Shown here in pieces: positions 34,301 to 41,259 of a stretch of DNA of 62,000 nt; position 1 is the stretch's first letter, and the number at the start of each line of letters is the position of its first letter. Location of the stretch: NCBI GenBank assembly GCA_002633005.1, contig NMRA01000177.1:263942-325941 (forward strand), read 5' to 3'. A model generated the notes under the pieces. The model did no database searches and had not been told where the DNA came from. It saw nothing but the letters and a program-made list of their open reading frames with translations. The translations under genes were made by a program, and so were the position numbers. This stretch comes from Phoronis australis. Lineage: Eukaryota > Phoronida > Phoronidae.

Positions 34301-35967
34301 AACCCCTTCATCAGGGAACACAAGCAACGCATGATCGACTTCCTTGACAAACTATCGGTAAAGTTGATTTTTTCCTTTAAAAATCCTATTTCTTTGTCTT
34401 GTAAAAAGTGAAGAACTACTTAACATTAACTGTCACATTGGTCTAATTTTAGCCAAGCCAGCGTCCCCGAGACGCTCTGTAGATACCACCAGCCAAGATG
34501 GGGTCTGTCTGATAAGGGCAATTTCCTCTTTTAAACTTGAGTTTGGTCTTGCATTGACCTTAAGTTTTTGCTTGATGTTGCTAAACGTGCTTGACTGCAC
34601 TCCTAGCTCTTGGTCAAGGTTTTGGAATCTAGTGGTAGCTGAACTGTCTACATTGCCTGGAATTTTCCTCTTTAAGATGATTTCCTCTTCTTGGTTTCGA
34701 TCTTCTCTTTTTGGATTTCTAGTTTCCTCTTTTTTGTCTATTTTTATCATTATTTTGACTTTGTATTGATTTCAGTAAAATTTTACAACCCAAAAAATAA
34801 TTTCTATCTCACAAGCCTATTTATTTGTGGAATGATACATCATACGATATTTTTTCCTCTTTTTTTGTCACTGGTCATTTCAAGCCCTTTGTCTAGGATG
34901 AGTTGTGAATGCTCTACCACTTGGGCTCAGTGGCTCCGCCCTCAGATTGTTCTGTTTCTACAGTGGGTGTGTTGTCACTGCCAGCTGTCAATAATGTTAC
35001 ACTGGCTCTCCCACTAGTAGTTATGTCTACAAGGTGTGCTCAGCAAATTTGCTCTGTGGTGTCGCTGCTGTGAGCAATGCAGCTGTGGCTTGGAGTATTG
35101 ATCCTGCTGTTCACAGAATCTACCAGAGTGCATGGTGCTGTCCTTCCCACCTGTCAATAACGTAATGTTGGCTCCGCCTTCTCTGTTTGCAGAATGTGCC
35201 AGAGTGCCCGATGCTTTCACCCCCAGCTGTCAATCATGAGGTGGCCAGAGACCTGGCCAAGATTCACCAGTTCTGTGAGTGCAAGCTGAGTCAACTTCAC
35301 AATCTCACCTCCACACAGGTAAGCGATAGTGTGATGACCAGGTGTAAGGCTCCCTCTACTTCTGACGCTTAGTTTCTTTATTGCAAATTTATTTACTTAT
35401 AATAAAACTTCATATGGTAACGTTTGCATGTGCTGGGTGGGTATTATGTGGTTCTTTTACTTACAAAATTCTGTGCCATGACGGTTATATACCATCCTCT
35501 TTGCCCTTCAGATGAGTAGGATTTTGCCATACTTGGATGAGTACTATATGAGTACTAGATTCCAGCTTTTCTCTTTTTCCGCTTCTCCGTTGGTGAAAAC
35601 CTTAAGCCAGGTGACGTCATCTGTGTTTAATTATCTACGCTTCCATTCAGAAATGAAACAAAATCTTGACCACTTATATGACTATCAAAGGTCCTTGAAT
35701 TCAGTGACAATAGTTGAAGTGGTCATGTGTGATTTGCAATTGGTAAAAGTGTGAAGCACCTGTAATGTTGGGAAATTGATGTTTACTGTTACAGTCCACA
35801 TCTAGTATGTATGCTTGCTCAACATGTCTAATGGCATTGTGTGTGCGTGTTCATCATTTCAGCCAATGCTCAGAGATCTAGTTGTGGTGACAGAAATGGT
35901 GACCAATCACGTTAAACATTACAAAGGAGAGTCACATGGGTCACACAGCGTGAGAGAATTAACGTGA
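5846..35967 (+). CDS. RASA1: Ras p21 protein activator 1 (p120 RasGAP), complete, 21 exons
   Basis: p120 RasGAP is a cytosolic signalling protein. It binds phosphotyrosine receptors through its SH2 domains and speeds GTP hydrolysis on Ras, switching it off. Exons: 5846-6018, 18485-18634, 19145-19280, 20315-20503, 21450-21528, 22820-22964, 25389-25464, 26085-26229, 26745-26901, 27907-27991, 28856-29035, 29655-29716, 30155-30231, 30509-30681, 31074-31233, 32251-32393, 32957-33072, 33808-33894, 34132-34357, 35193-35318, 35863-35967. All introns are GT-AG and all phases match, giving 929 residues. Domains: SH2 about 59-150 (YLIRES, R85), SH3 about 160-216, SH2 about 226-312 (FLVRNSD, R251), PH about 356-455, C2 about 475-600, RasGAP about 610-850 with arginine finger R670 (QLFRATS) and FLRLLCPAILNP at 782-793. 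The start has a strong context (AAAATGG) and an in-frame stop upstream at 5813. Vertebrate RASA1 is about 1047 residues; the shortfall is mostly the N-terminus, here only 58 acidic residues. Confidence 0.97.
6265..6445 (-). repeat. Dispersed repeat, minus copy, 3' half
   Basis: The reverse complement of this stretch matches 10200-10400: GTTTGTTGAACCCCTG, then TTGTGTAAGTATATTGAG, GTGAAGCA and a short (TA)n before GGGGAC. It is the same mobile repeat in opposite orientation. The sequence resumes at about 6885-6935 after a tRNA-like block. Confidence 0.7.
6444..6840 (-). mobile_element. tRNA-derived SINE-like block with two tRNA-like modules
   Basis: On the minus strand, 6835-6745 reads like a tRNA: an A-box-like TTAGCTGAATGG, then a B-box-like GCTTCGATCCCCTGG, followed by TAATCTCGGCTATTAC. 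A second module at about 6500-6444 repeats CGCTAACGGGCAATTGC and has a perfect B-box GGTTCGATCCC followed by the same TAATCTCGGCTATTACTAC. Between them are two diverged copies of a GACCTGTATGMGAGAC unit. Internal pol III promoter boxes and the dispersed nature argue for a SINE, not a functional tRNA. Confidence 0.6.
8098..8213. repeat. 29-bp minisatellite, about 4 copies
   Basis: The unit GAAGGAGGGGCCAAACCCTT plus TCAGTGACA is repeated four times; the first copy is slightly diverged. Looser relatives (CAAGGAAAGGGAGCCAAATC and similar), alternating with AGTCAGYGGAGTACC and AGACTTGTGGC blocks, continue to about 8420. Confidence 0.85.
8452..8562 (-). CDS. Candidate terminal coding exon of an unidentified antisense gene
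   Basis: On the minus strand an acceptor CTGTCAG is followed by 36 open codons and a TAA. The peptide starts VLRYLFWFNIHYDEDEAIYS and ends DDFGQRDFEVLE. Its composition (aromatic, acidic, YDEDEAIYSVRMIDDFG) looks like real protein, not translated repeat. It lies inside RASA1 intron 1 on the opposite strand, just downstream of the minisatellite edge. The acceptor needs a phase-0 partner exon. I do not recognise the family. Confidence 0.4.
   Translation of the reverse strand, partial: VLRYLFWFNIHYDEDEAIYSVRMIDDFGQRDFEVLE
8729..8889 (-). CDS. Candidate last coding exon of an unidentified nested antisense gene
   Basis: The minus-strand acceptor TTATTCAG at 8890-8897 is followed by a phase-1 continuation reading VGHDLMDTRSKPPSLWLSPP, then PIRRCFSAPDAVEESAKKYH and MPTPPLKTLSDKY, ending in TGA (8731-8729). 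The upstream exon at 9133-9097 supplies the first base of the split Val codon, so the two fit in phase. The Pro-rich, charged composition is protein-like. No domain is recognised; a small cilium or sperm structural protein is only a guess. Confidence 0.45.
9097..9133 (-). CDS. Candidate internal micro-exon of the nested antisense gene
   Basis: This 37-nt stretch encodes IVHKSHPDLYPP plus one base. It is bounded by an acceptor TTTGCCTAG and a strong donor GTAAGC. Joined to 8889 it gives a continuous frame reading HPDLYPPVGHDLMDTRS. Nothing certain is found upstream. An open stretch at about 9905-9800 ending in CAA|GTAGTT (phase 0) could be an earlier exon, but this is weak. Confidence 0.4.
10130..10420 (+). 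repeat. Dispersed repeat, plus copy, with (TA)n
   Basis: Matches the reverse complement of 6265-6445 and 6885-6935. It lacks the tRNA-like block that separates those two parts, so this copy marks the pre-insertion or deleted form. It contains the microsatellite at 10312-10370. Confidence 0.7.
10312..10370. repeat. (TA)n microsatellite
   Basis: An uninterrupted TA dinucleotide run of about 59 bases inside the dispersed repeat. It also creates spurious Tyr-Ile open frames on both strands. Confidence 0.98.
10727..10876. repeat. GGGCG-TTAAC repeat with inverted end
   Basis: Begins with TACCGTAAACGTTCAGG followed by TTAACGCCC. This is the reverse complement, with small changes, of the GGGCGTTAACCCGAACATTTACGGTA that ends the copy at 16936. 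It then continues with direct GGGCGKTTAACC blocks. This suggests that the family has terminal inverted repeats. Confidence 0.6.
12826..12900. repeat. GTGTATGTGTACATGTGTGTGC-type short tandem repeat
   Basis: Two copies of a roughly 33-bp unit (GTGCARTTTTAGTGTATGTG plus TACATGTGT) followed by a G-rich run. A phrase at 13066-13088 (CCTGGATCCGCCACTG) resembles a hAT-type terminal repeat, but I saw no partner end. Confidence 0.55.
13400..14849. repeat. Large repeat, copy A (about 1.45 kb)
   Basis: Homologous to copy B, which directly follows. Shared landmarks include ACATCAAAAGAGAACAGCGA (13644 and 15106), CCAATTTTCAGTCAG (13874 and 16240), GAATATATGTTTTATCTAG and the terminal GGGCG-TTAAC block. 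Copy A has about 330 bp near 14000-14330 that copy B lacks. Same orientation, directly adjacent, so either a tandem duplication or two insertions. Confidence 0.75.
15157..15170. repeat. Target-site duplication, left
   Basis: GACTGTAGGTTAAA; identical copy at 16075-16088. The uninterrupted relative of the host repeat supports the insertion model. Confidence 0.8.
15171..16074 (-). mobile_element. 5'-truncated non-LTR retrotransposon fragment with RNase H
   Basis: A 904-bp insertion on the minus strand flanked by the perfect 14-bp duplication GACTGTAGGTTAAA (15157-15170 and 16075-16088). Its 3' end carries a short tail based on ACAGGTATT. It encodes a C-terminal ribonuclease H domain and downstream residues. 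A variable-length target-site duplication, 5' truncation and a simple tail are the marks of target-primed reverse transcription. RNase H at the end of ORF2 is typical of I-superfamily elements. No reverse transcriptase remains. Confidence 0.8.
15198..16074 (-). pseudogene. RNase H domain of non-LTR retroelement ORF2, frameshifted
   Basis: RNase H removes the RNA strand of RNA-DNA hybrids during retrotransposition. The four acidic positions are recognisable: TDGS (about 15833-15844), RMEFEAI, ATDFLAV (Phe where Ser is usual) and NECADYLA, plus the motif WSFVPGHAGV. The frame breaks near 15620-15635: the first part reads to a stop near 15554, while the second part, from VFRSRHPHHVVIW onward, is one frame away. 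This fits a single-base loss. The second part runs to a stop near 15198. The open frame continues past 16074 into the host repeat only by chance. Confidence 0.75.
16075..16088. repeat. Target-site duplication, right
   Basis: GACTGTAGGTTAAA; identical copy at 15157-15170. Confidence 0.8.
16992..17729. repeat. 368-bp direct duplication joined by a single N
   Basis: 16992-17359 and 17362-17729 are nearly identical (one difference seen, GTTTCTTG versus GTTTTTTG). The junction is an N at 17360. This is best read as a contig overlap or haplotype seam and not a biological duplication. Confidence 0.85.
18485..18634 (+). CDS. RASA1: RASA1 exon 2: first half of SH2 domain 1
   Basis: Encodes WYHGRLDRQTAEDRLRVAGD, then YLIRESDRKPGSYVLSY. 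It contains the phosphotyrosine-binding Arg (R85 of YLIRES). Acceptor CACTTACAG, donor GTAAGT. Confidence 0.97.
19145..19280 (+). CDS. RASA1: RASA1 exon 3: second half of SH2 domain 1
   Basis: Encodes ITALCGDFYIGGRQFDSLSD, then LIGYYTSFTDLLKSERL and ending AVSPPE. Acceptor GATTGCAG, donor GTAAGG, phase 0 at its end. Confidence 0.96.
20315..20503 (+). CDS. RASA1: RASA1 exon 4: SH3 domain
   Basis: 63 codons, both ends phase 0. Reads RRKVIATLPYKKIPDTDELS, FEKGDVFIVHNDLGDGWFWV and ends LVKDL. It has the SH3 features ALPY-like ATLPY, the acidic RT loop and the WFWV tryptophan pair. Acceptor TTTTCAG, donor GTAAGT. Confidence 0.97.
21371..21474. repeat. 52-bp tandem duplication spanning the exon 5 acceptor
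   Basis: 21371-21422 and 21423-21474 are near-identical (CTCACC versus CTTACC). Each holds the acceptor CCTTGTAG and the first 25 coding bases of exon 5. Only the downstream copy keeps the SH2 frame; use of the upstream acceptor adds 52 nt and brings in a TGA. Confidence 0.9.
21450..21528 (+). CDS. RASA1: RASA1 exon 5: start of SH2 domain 2
   Basis: Encodes DGASVESLPFYHDSISKNEA, then AELLTK and one base. The usual WFHGKIS start of this SH2 is FYHDSIS here, losing the Trp and the Gly. Acceptor CCTTGTAG (second of two duplicated copies), donor GTTTGT. Confidence 0.9.
22820..22964 (+). CDS. RASA1: RASA1 exon 6: core of SH2 domain 2
   Basis: Encodes GPGSFLVRNSDNSPGDYSLF, then CQKTIQRFRIQRKGRQYLMG and GRYFD. 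It contains the binding Arg of FLVR (R251). Acceptor TTTGCAG, donor GTGAGA. Confidence 0.97.
25389..25464 (+). CDS. RASA1: RASA1 exon 7: end of SH2 domain 2
   Basis: Encodes LDSIIDRYKREQIFNGCTLG then EPVFR, matching the DIIDHYRKEQIVEG segment of the vertebrate protein. Acceptor CATCTGTAG, donor GTATGT. Confidence 0.96.
26085..26229 (+). CDS. RASA1: RASA1 exon 8: SH2-PH linker and first PH strand
   Basis: Encodes PRHDFPLEDEPDHEKNRVIY, then a polar linker, and ends ITIKGYLSKK, the start of the PH domain. Acceptor TCATTCTAG, donor GTAGGT. Confidence 0.93.
26745..26901 (+). CDS. RASA1: RASA1 exon 9: PH domain core
   Basis: Encodes EKTKRWKTMYFMLNGTETQL, then LYFEDVKRSKPKGLVDLSYS and PVHDSFFN, matching KRWKNLYF and PKGLIDLS of the family. 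Acceptor TGCACAG, donor GTAAAG. Confidence 0.96.
27220..27660 (+). repeat. Dispersed AT-rich repeat family, copy in RASA1 intron 9
   Basis: Contains GACTTTTTACTAATCTGCC, GGGTCGCGCGACTATGTC, AAGTCCTAGATTTTGAT and GGAATTTGGACATTTTTG, the same order as the copies at 41.3 and 55.9 kb. An N is at 27512. Confidence 0.55.
27907..27991 (+). CDS. RASA1: RASA1 exon 10: PH domain
   Basis: Encodes PYCFQLAVKALGHFQVFYLS then AEDADSMQ, the last PH strands before the C-terminal helix. Acceptor TATCTAG, donor GTATGA. Confidence 0.95.
28856..29035 (+). CDS. RASA1: RASA1 exon 11: PH helix and start of C2 domain
   Basis: 60 codons, phase 0 on both sides. EWINHLKVFC closes the PH domain. LKELNSFNLSVLDARKLPSK then YCVISINDIQ opens the C2 domain. 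Acceptor CCTTTCAG, donor GTAACG. Confidence 0.96.
29261..29464. repeat. AAT/GATAA-rich microsatellite
   Basis: Imperfect trinucleotide runs (AATAAT, GATAAT, ACTAGTAAT) in RASA1 intron 11. They give false poly-Asn and poly-Leu open frames on the two strands. Confidence 0.95.
29655..29716 (+). CDS. RASA1: RASA1 exon 12: C2 domain
   Basis: Encodes VARTQVKDTPDPVWEEDFLL, the C2 strand pair around the conserved PVW motif. Acceptor GTTGGCAG, donor GTAAGT. Confidence 0.95.
30155..30231 (+). CDS. RASA1: RASA1 exon 13: C2 domain
   Basis: Encodes DLSSDIDKVVLTFYNKTKRS then RDPEL plus one base, matching the family's ITLSNKTKKSKDPD stretch. Acceptor GTTTTACAG, donor GTAAGT. Confidence 0.95.
30509..30681 (+). 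CDS. RASA1: RASA1 exon 14: end of C2 domain, linker to GAP
   Basis: Encodes QYTLHFDDLTVGQEIEEWVQ, LNPLLQTIKGDVGSVRLKAK and MPLQEYTGLKQ. It matches the GSLRVRARY and MPEEEYSEFKE regions. Acceptor CCCTTTCAG, donor GTTGGT. Confidence 0.95.
31074..31233 (+). CDS. RASA1: RASA1 exon 15: start of RasGAP domain
   Basis: Encodes VIMAKDLSAVGALGTLCGSE, RIPLAQALLRIFRQEHQEAL and LLTTLNELEILKE, matching the first RasGAP helices (LLRIFLHEKLESLLL). Acceptor CTTCTACAG, donor GTTAGT. Confidence 0.96.
32251..32393 (+). CDS. RASA1: RASA1 exon 16: arginine-finger exon of RasGAP
   Basis: Encodes SASQLFRATSLATTLMDQYM, KMTSAEFVHKALSDPVLRIV and ESKQCCE. The Arg of LFRATS (R670) matches the catalytic arginine finger (R789 in human RASA1), which enters the Ras active site. 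Acceptor GTTACCACAG, donor GTAGGT. Confidence 0.97.
32957..33072 (+). CDS. RASA1: RASA1 exon 17: RasGAP helices
   Basis: Encodes LNPAMLGNPADVEINKAHLL then SLLSDVTESIFNSTGYCP and two bases of a Met codon. Acceptor GTTCTAG. The donor GTAAGT is the first of four tandemly repeated copies. Confidence 0.93.
33050..33198. repeat. 38-bp tandem repeat of the exon 17 donor site
   Basis: Four copies of AATTCAACAGGCTATTGTCC plus TATGTAAGTATGACATGC begin at 33050, 33088, 33126 and 33164. Each contains the exon end and an intact GTAAGT donor. Reading past the first donor meets TAA at once (ATG TAA), so only the first copy gives full-length protein. Confidence 0.95.
33808..33894 (+). CDS. RASA1: RASA1 exon 18: RasGAP
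   Basis: Encodes VLRYVCWCLQKNVMTKWPDS then ETVKTRVV, matching LRYIYGCLQ and KWP of the family. Acceptor TTTTCCACAG, donor GTAACC. Confidence 0.95.
34132..34357 (+). CDS. RASA1: RASA1 exon 19: FLR motif of RasGAP
   Basis: 75 codons encoding GFLFLRLLCPAILNPKMFNL, then AQRSLKLVAKALQNLANLAE and PYMEVVNPFIREHKQRMIDF. FLRLLCPAILNP is the RasGAP signature whose Arg (R784) stabilises the finger loop. Acceptor CATCTTCAG, donor GTAAAG. Confidence 0.97.
35193..35318 (+). CDS. RASA1: RASA1 exon 20: end of RasGAP domain
   Basis: 42 codons, both ends phase 0: NVPECPMLSPPAVNHEVARD, then LAKIHQFCECKLSQLHNLTS. It matches the NVPELP and RDLAALHEICVAH segments. Acceptor TTTGCAG, donor GTAAGC. Confidence 0.95.
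35512..35754 (+). CDS. Possible alternative last exon of RASA1
   Basis: A good acceptor (CTCTTTGCCCTTCAG) is followed in phase 0, which exon 20 supplies, by 80 open codons and a stop. The peptide begins MSRILPYLDEYYMSTRFQLF. It has no resemblance to the usual C-terminus, and no AATAAA follows closely. Spliced after exon 20 it would swap the last 34 residues for 80 new ones. It may equally be a chance open frame. Confidence 0.25.
   Translation: MSRILPYLDEYYMSTRFQLFSFSASPLVKTLSQVTSSVFNYLRFHSEMKQNLDHLYDYQRSLNSVTIVEVVMCDLQLVKV
35863..35967 (+). CDS. RASA1: RASA1 exon 21: C-terminus and stop
   Basis: Encodes PMLRDLVVVTEMVTNHVKHY, then KGESHGSHSVRELT and TGA at 35965-35967. It matches the family's LKKLLAITELLQQKQ helix. 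Acceptor TCATTTCAG. Confidence 0.94.
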   Translation, partial: PMLRDLVVVTEMVTNHVKHYKGESHGSHSVRELT

Positions 35968-36179
35968 TAGGACGGTGCCACTCATGTGTGCTGCTATTGA
36001 CCAATCATGACACAGGTTGCAATCTGGGTTGGAATACCCATCACAATATAGGTGCTTGTACCCATCATGTAGTAGGTTGCTAATTCTTTCATATACAGGT
36101 CCACTGCACATTAAGGGTATGTAGGTCCTTATTGACAAGTTGGTGCATTTAGCTACATATATATTTACAAGACCATGGA

Positions 36180-36540
36180 TTTTAAATCGTTTAAAGTGTA
36201 TATTCTCTGACTTCAGAAAGCCCGTAGTATTTGAATTTTGACTTTTTATCGTGTCTGGAGAGAAATTCAAAAAAGGAAAGGTTCGTTAATACTTAAAACA
36301 ACAATGTTATCAATAATGTGACCAAATTTCACGTGATATAAATGTACAGAATTATATCTCAGAAATGCTGTTGCTATGCAAAAACGGAAGGTTTCGAAAA
36401 CAATTCATGTCAGTGTTTTGGAGAACAGTACATGAGGCATGATATCTGAAAGTTTCGTATGAATCCGAGCAACCATTTCTGAAATACGTTGTTCTGAACT
36501 TGGGTAAATTTGGACATTTTAAGGGTCCTAGGTAACCTTA
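36180..36540 (+). repeat. Dispersed AT-rich repeat family, copy
   Basis: Shares ordered blocks (TTTTGGAGA, CATTTCTGA, AATTTGGACATTTT) with 27220-27660 and 41260-41720. Parts also match 49090-49280 and, in part reversed, 55430-56170. Confidence 0.55.
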
Positions 36541-37075
36541 AAGACCTGTGTCACAGAGTCTCGCTCAAATTGTGCCAGTGTGTATGTAGCTGTCTTATTG
36601 GGGAAAGTCAGGTCGAACGAAACTGCGTTTCATCTCTTCTTACCTAACTCACTAGCTCCTTTTCGCCAGCTCAGTGTGACTTACCATTAGATGCCAATCC
36701 AATTTCTGGGTTGAACACCAGATGGTATACTCCTGATCTGAACTGATCTTTCACATTGTAGGGGAGCTTCATAGTTTAACCCACCTACTTTTAAGAGGAG
36801 TTGTGGTGGCAGTTAGAGACCCAACAGTACCCAAACAGAGGAGTTACAATGTTAGTGCAAAAGTGGCTTTAAATGTGGTGACAATACCAGAGTTGCCTGT
36901 CATTTATCTTTGTGTTCATTTACCAACCACATCAAGCACATAACTTGGCCTTGATAAGCGTTCCAGATCTATTGCACTAAAAAAATTGTGGAATTTTTGA
37001 TTTGAACATTGTCTATCACGAGTGGTATTGTAGGGTGTTTTTAGCATAACAGATGAGACAACGTAATTCAGACTG

Positions 37076-37081
37076 AATAAA
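37076..37081 (+). terminator. Candidate RASA1 polyadenylation signal (proximal)
   Basis: AATAAA 1.1 kb after the stop, followed by GTTTGGTGCAAG and a T-rich stretch. It is the first perfect hexamer I noticed after the stop codon. Confidence 0.4.
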
Positions 37082-37364
37082 CTGTTTGGTGCAAGTAATC
37101 AACCAATTTCACTGTACTTTTGCTTCTGTCAAAGAGGAGCAATATTTTGGAGTCAATTCCATTAATCCTGAAAATTTCTGTTGTCTACTTTTACAAAGCT
37201 GTTATTGATTAGCCGTGTAAACACTCGGTTCCTATTACACAGGCTCACCATGTCCTGTTAGAGTTACTACATTGCACTTAATCCCAAAATTAAATCACAG
37301 TCTACAGGAGGCCCTGAAATGAGTTGACTGCAGTAGACTCGTCTTCGCTCTTCATCCAAAAGAC

Positions 37365-37785
37365 TTAATACAAGAAATCCAGTATCTCGGATCTGTTTCA
37401 AAACGTAATTGTATTCAAATCTGGTATCTCGGATCTGTTTCAAAATGTAATTGTATTCAAATCTGGTATCTCGGATCTGTTTCACACTGTATGTATTCAA
37501 ATGCGGTATCTCGTATCTGTTTCAAAATGTAATCGTATTCAAATCTGGTAACTAGGATCTGTTTCAAAATGTAATCGTATTCAAATGCGGTATCTCGGAT
37601 CTGTTTCAAAATGTAATCGTATTCAAATCCGGTATCTCGGATCTTCTTCAAAATGTAATCGTATTCAAATCCGGTATATCGGATCTGTTTCAAAATGTAA
37701 TTGTATTCAAATCCGGTATCTCGGATCTGTTTCAAAATGTATTTGTATTCAAATCCGGTATCTCTTATTTGTTTCAAATTGTAAT
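37365..37785. repeat. 42-bp minisatellite, about 10 copies
   Basis: The unit TGTTTCAAAATGTAATYGTA plus TTCAAATCYGGTATCTCGGATC repeats with small changes. Because 42 is a multiple of three, an open frame runs through it on each strand (a 14-residue KQIRDTGFEYDYIL repeat on the minus strand). It lies in the presumed 3' flank of RASA1. Confidence 0.95.
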
Positions 37786-39991
37786 CACTATGACGTACAA
37801 ATATCTTTCTTTCTCTGTGCAGGTACTAAGGCTTTTGTTTTTAAGTTTACCTCAGTTAAATGTTCACCATTTGCCTTCGCGTTAAACGTTAAACGCATTT
37901 GTCTGTGTTGATGGCTTCCAGCTTTTTACTGGAGAAACCCATAAATCAAGGGAGGGTGTCAAAACAATTACTTTCAGAATTGGAGTGTGACTTCTTAGTG
38001 CGCATACGTTGCCTATTTTATGCGAAAAAGTAAAACAAATCTTCGGTGGAATATAAAAATGGAATATTCGCGTGTAAACTAATTGGTTCCGTTTTGGGTG
38101 CTGAAATTAGTGGTAAATGGGCATTTGCAGACATCTGTAATTGTAAACCAGTCTTCCGTAAAAATAACGCGACTAATTGCGATCGCTCTTTATCGATAAT
38201 CTAGCTGATCAGTTCACCTCTTGGGTTTTCTTCGGTCATTCCATCGTCCAGAGCTCAGCATGGATTGGACGGCGTAGCTGAGCTGGAATGAAACCATTGA
38301 ATCATCTCAAACTGACTGATCAGTTTCCCACAATCCTTTGTCCATATGACGTCGCACACTGTCCCTAGTAAGGTTAATGAAGTGCTCTTTAGTCAGACAA
38401 CCTTGCCTTTAATGAGCCTGTGTTAAGGGTGCAAAGACATGATAGTGGGTATTATTTGATCAAGGCTTCGCAGTTGGTAAGGAATTGCTGCTTCATATTA
38501 GGCCTGGTTTACAGGGAAGTATGTCCTGGTAGTAACCACCGTGAATTTGGTGTTCGTTCTTCTGTTTTCAATTTTATGAGTACAACTGGGACTGACAAAA
38601 AGAGTGTTTGTGAGGACATAGCCCTTTGATTTACTCCTTGCCTAAAGCTAAGGCATTGTATATTTGTCTGGTTAAAATTTGATAGGCATTGTTTGCTTTA
38701 GTTCCATGAAGTATTGTTTAAAATCATCCAGACTAATATAATGTGAGTTTGTAGCAGTTGTTTTTGAATGGAAAGTGCCATATATAATATATATTTGATA
38801 ACTTTGCGAAGTGGTGCGACTTGTGCAAGATTTTTTGCATTGATTTGATTGTGATTTAACATTTAACAAACTTTTCTATTGTCCAGTCATGTAATGTTTA
38901 CTGCCAAGGTATATAATCTTCATATTTGTAGCATGAACAGTGAAAAGTGCACACAAAGCTCTCATTGCCAAATTAATTCTATTCCTAATTCTATTTAAGG
39001 GGTTGGAAACGATTCCATTGCTGCATCTCTGAATTCCAGTTCTGTTCCTCTAAACCATAGTTCCGACTAGTAAACATCAAACCTGTGGTAGGAATCTCTG
39101 ATTCTCCAAATATACACTATTGCTTGTTGATCAAACCTCATACAGTGGCCTAGATTCCTCACTCAGACTGATTCCTTTCACTGCTCTTTGGTCCTCCATT
39201 ATGGAGTTTGATTACTGGGTATTGAGCATTTTCTTTTGTGGGGTTACACATGTGCGCACCCAGGGGGGGGCTTGTAGCCCCCCTCCCCCCATTTGGCAAA
39301 GTGGGCAAAAAGGTCCGCCTCAGATAAAGGAAAAGTCCGAGCAAACGAGACAAAAGTCCACTAAAATGGCACAGACGCACAGTTCACAGCTCTGAAGGTG
39401 GTACCCCGTTTTTAGTCCTCTTGCTTTTTTGTCAGCAAACGGTCCACATCGGCAGAAATTCGACCACTCCCATGTTAAGGGCTGGGTGCGCGCATGTTAC
39501 AGTCGCAAGTTTGGGATTTGTGCCTCTAGATTCGTATTTGCTGGTCCAGGACTGCCGTTTAGGGAATCATAGCTGAAGTTGTGAGGCACTTACATGGAAT
39601 CTTTTGCAACCCCTAAGCATTTGTATATGCCATTGGGCTATATACCCATGTCTTGAATCCCACTTGTAAAATTGCCAACTTAGTCATGATGTAAAGCAGA
39701 AAAATCTCGTTGCTTATCTTTGGTTATGTAGCTTGCCTATGTTCTCTTCTTCCACCTTTTCCCCAGTTTGTACTTTCTGTTTGTGGAGGAGGATAGTTTT
39801 GCTTCCTGTCTATTTTTTGAGGGAGGTGTTGTTTACGCACCTTACCAAAGTCAATGTAATATTTCATTATATTTTGTCGCACACGGCAGTTTTCATCTTA
39901 CCCTCCTGTCATTACCGAAACTATACTTTTCTGTAGTAAATTGCTTTTTGTATACTGTACAACACATGTTATGTTTAATATAATTGTTATC

Positions 39992-39997
39992 AATAAA
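39992..39997 (+). terminator. Candidate distal polyadenylation signal
   Basis: AATAAA followed by TCTATTGTTAAGTCATTGTA, a T/GT-rich downstream context. If used by RASA1, the 3' UTR would be about 4 kb and include the 42-bp minisatellite. Confidence 0.4.
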
Positions 39998-41259
39998 ATC
40001 TATTGTTAAGTCATTGTATTTTATATTCATTAACTTGCTACTATGGAAACGTGCGTGAGCATGGAGGTCTCGAGCTATGCTCGGTCTGTCTTGAGAAGTT
40101 TTGCTTAACTACAACTGATGGTATTGTTCATGTTGTGTTTTTGTTTGAATCCGTTCTTTTTAAGACAGGTTGAGCTTATTGGCCAATATGTTCAAAAACT
40201 CATGAGCGTCCATTCGCTGCTGCAGCGGACTGAGCTCGTCCAGTAAACAGTTTCCGATTTATCACTTTATGGGGGCTCTGGGCATTTTCTTTTGGGCCTT
40301 TTCCTGCACCGACGAAGCTTGTCGTATACGTGAAGGAGGATTACAGTCTGTTACCGTTGTTTACCGTGAATAAGCCCTCGGATTTCCCATCGAAACATAC
40401 CTTGAGTGTTTGTATTTGCGTGAAGACGTAACAGAAACTTCATTTGCCCTGTTTCACAAAAATGAACTGCGAAGATTAATGTAACCTTTCAATCGCAAAC
40501 TCGTCCCTTCTCTTGGTCGTTATTGCGATTAGATTTAGTCAACTATCACAGTAGTGTCTATGTGAGCATTGTGCTTTAGGACTGAATGTTTTCGCGGTGG
40601 CTGTGTCAAATGTTCAGTGTGGTGGGCTTAAACCTGAACATCGCTGAACTTTGCCCTGAAAAATGAACTCCAAATTAATGTTTCAGTAAGGCCAAAAACC
40701 ATAGTTGGTTCTGGTTTGTGTTTTTTTGAAAATCTAATTCGTGGTGCGATATTTTTAATAGAAAAAAAAATCCACTTGAGTCGAACGAACTGAATGATAC
40801 AACATTTTTTACTCACCAGCTAACCGTATCGTTTCAAACCTTTGGTGCCTTTGTACAACGGTTCAAGAAGTCACCTTGGCTGCCAAATGCGGTTTCCACA
40901 CTGCCCAGAGGTTACACACAAGAAGAGATACGAGGCTTCTCGTACTGTACATTCGGGAGCTTTTATGTCGCTTACCAAGATCTGACTGCGTACTTGGTCC
41001 ACATTTTTTCGCCCTCACCTGACCGGAAATGTAATTGTAGAATTTCCAAAAATTTGTCCTTTGATGAAAAAATACCCATTGCAAGCACACGTCATTATTT
41101 GGCTAAAAAGGCCGCGTAGAGTATTGAAAGTAAAATTCAGTCGAACAGTCCAGTCTCGGTGCCGGGTATACAGACCGGGAGTATGTGGAGTACCGTCCGG
41201 TGGGACCTATAGTTATAGGCCGTGACGATTAGGACATAAACTACTCTGTGCCTTCAGTC

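Noticed and set aside
37267-37777. Minus-strand open frames with a KQIRDTGFEYDYIL repeat
   Set aside because: They are a by-product of the 42-bp minisatellite, whose length is divisible by three.
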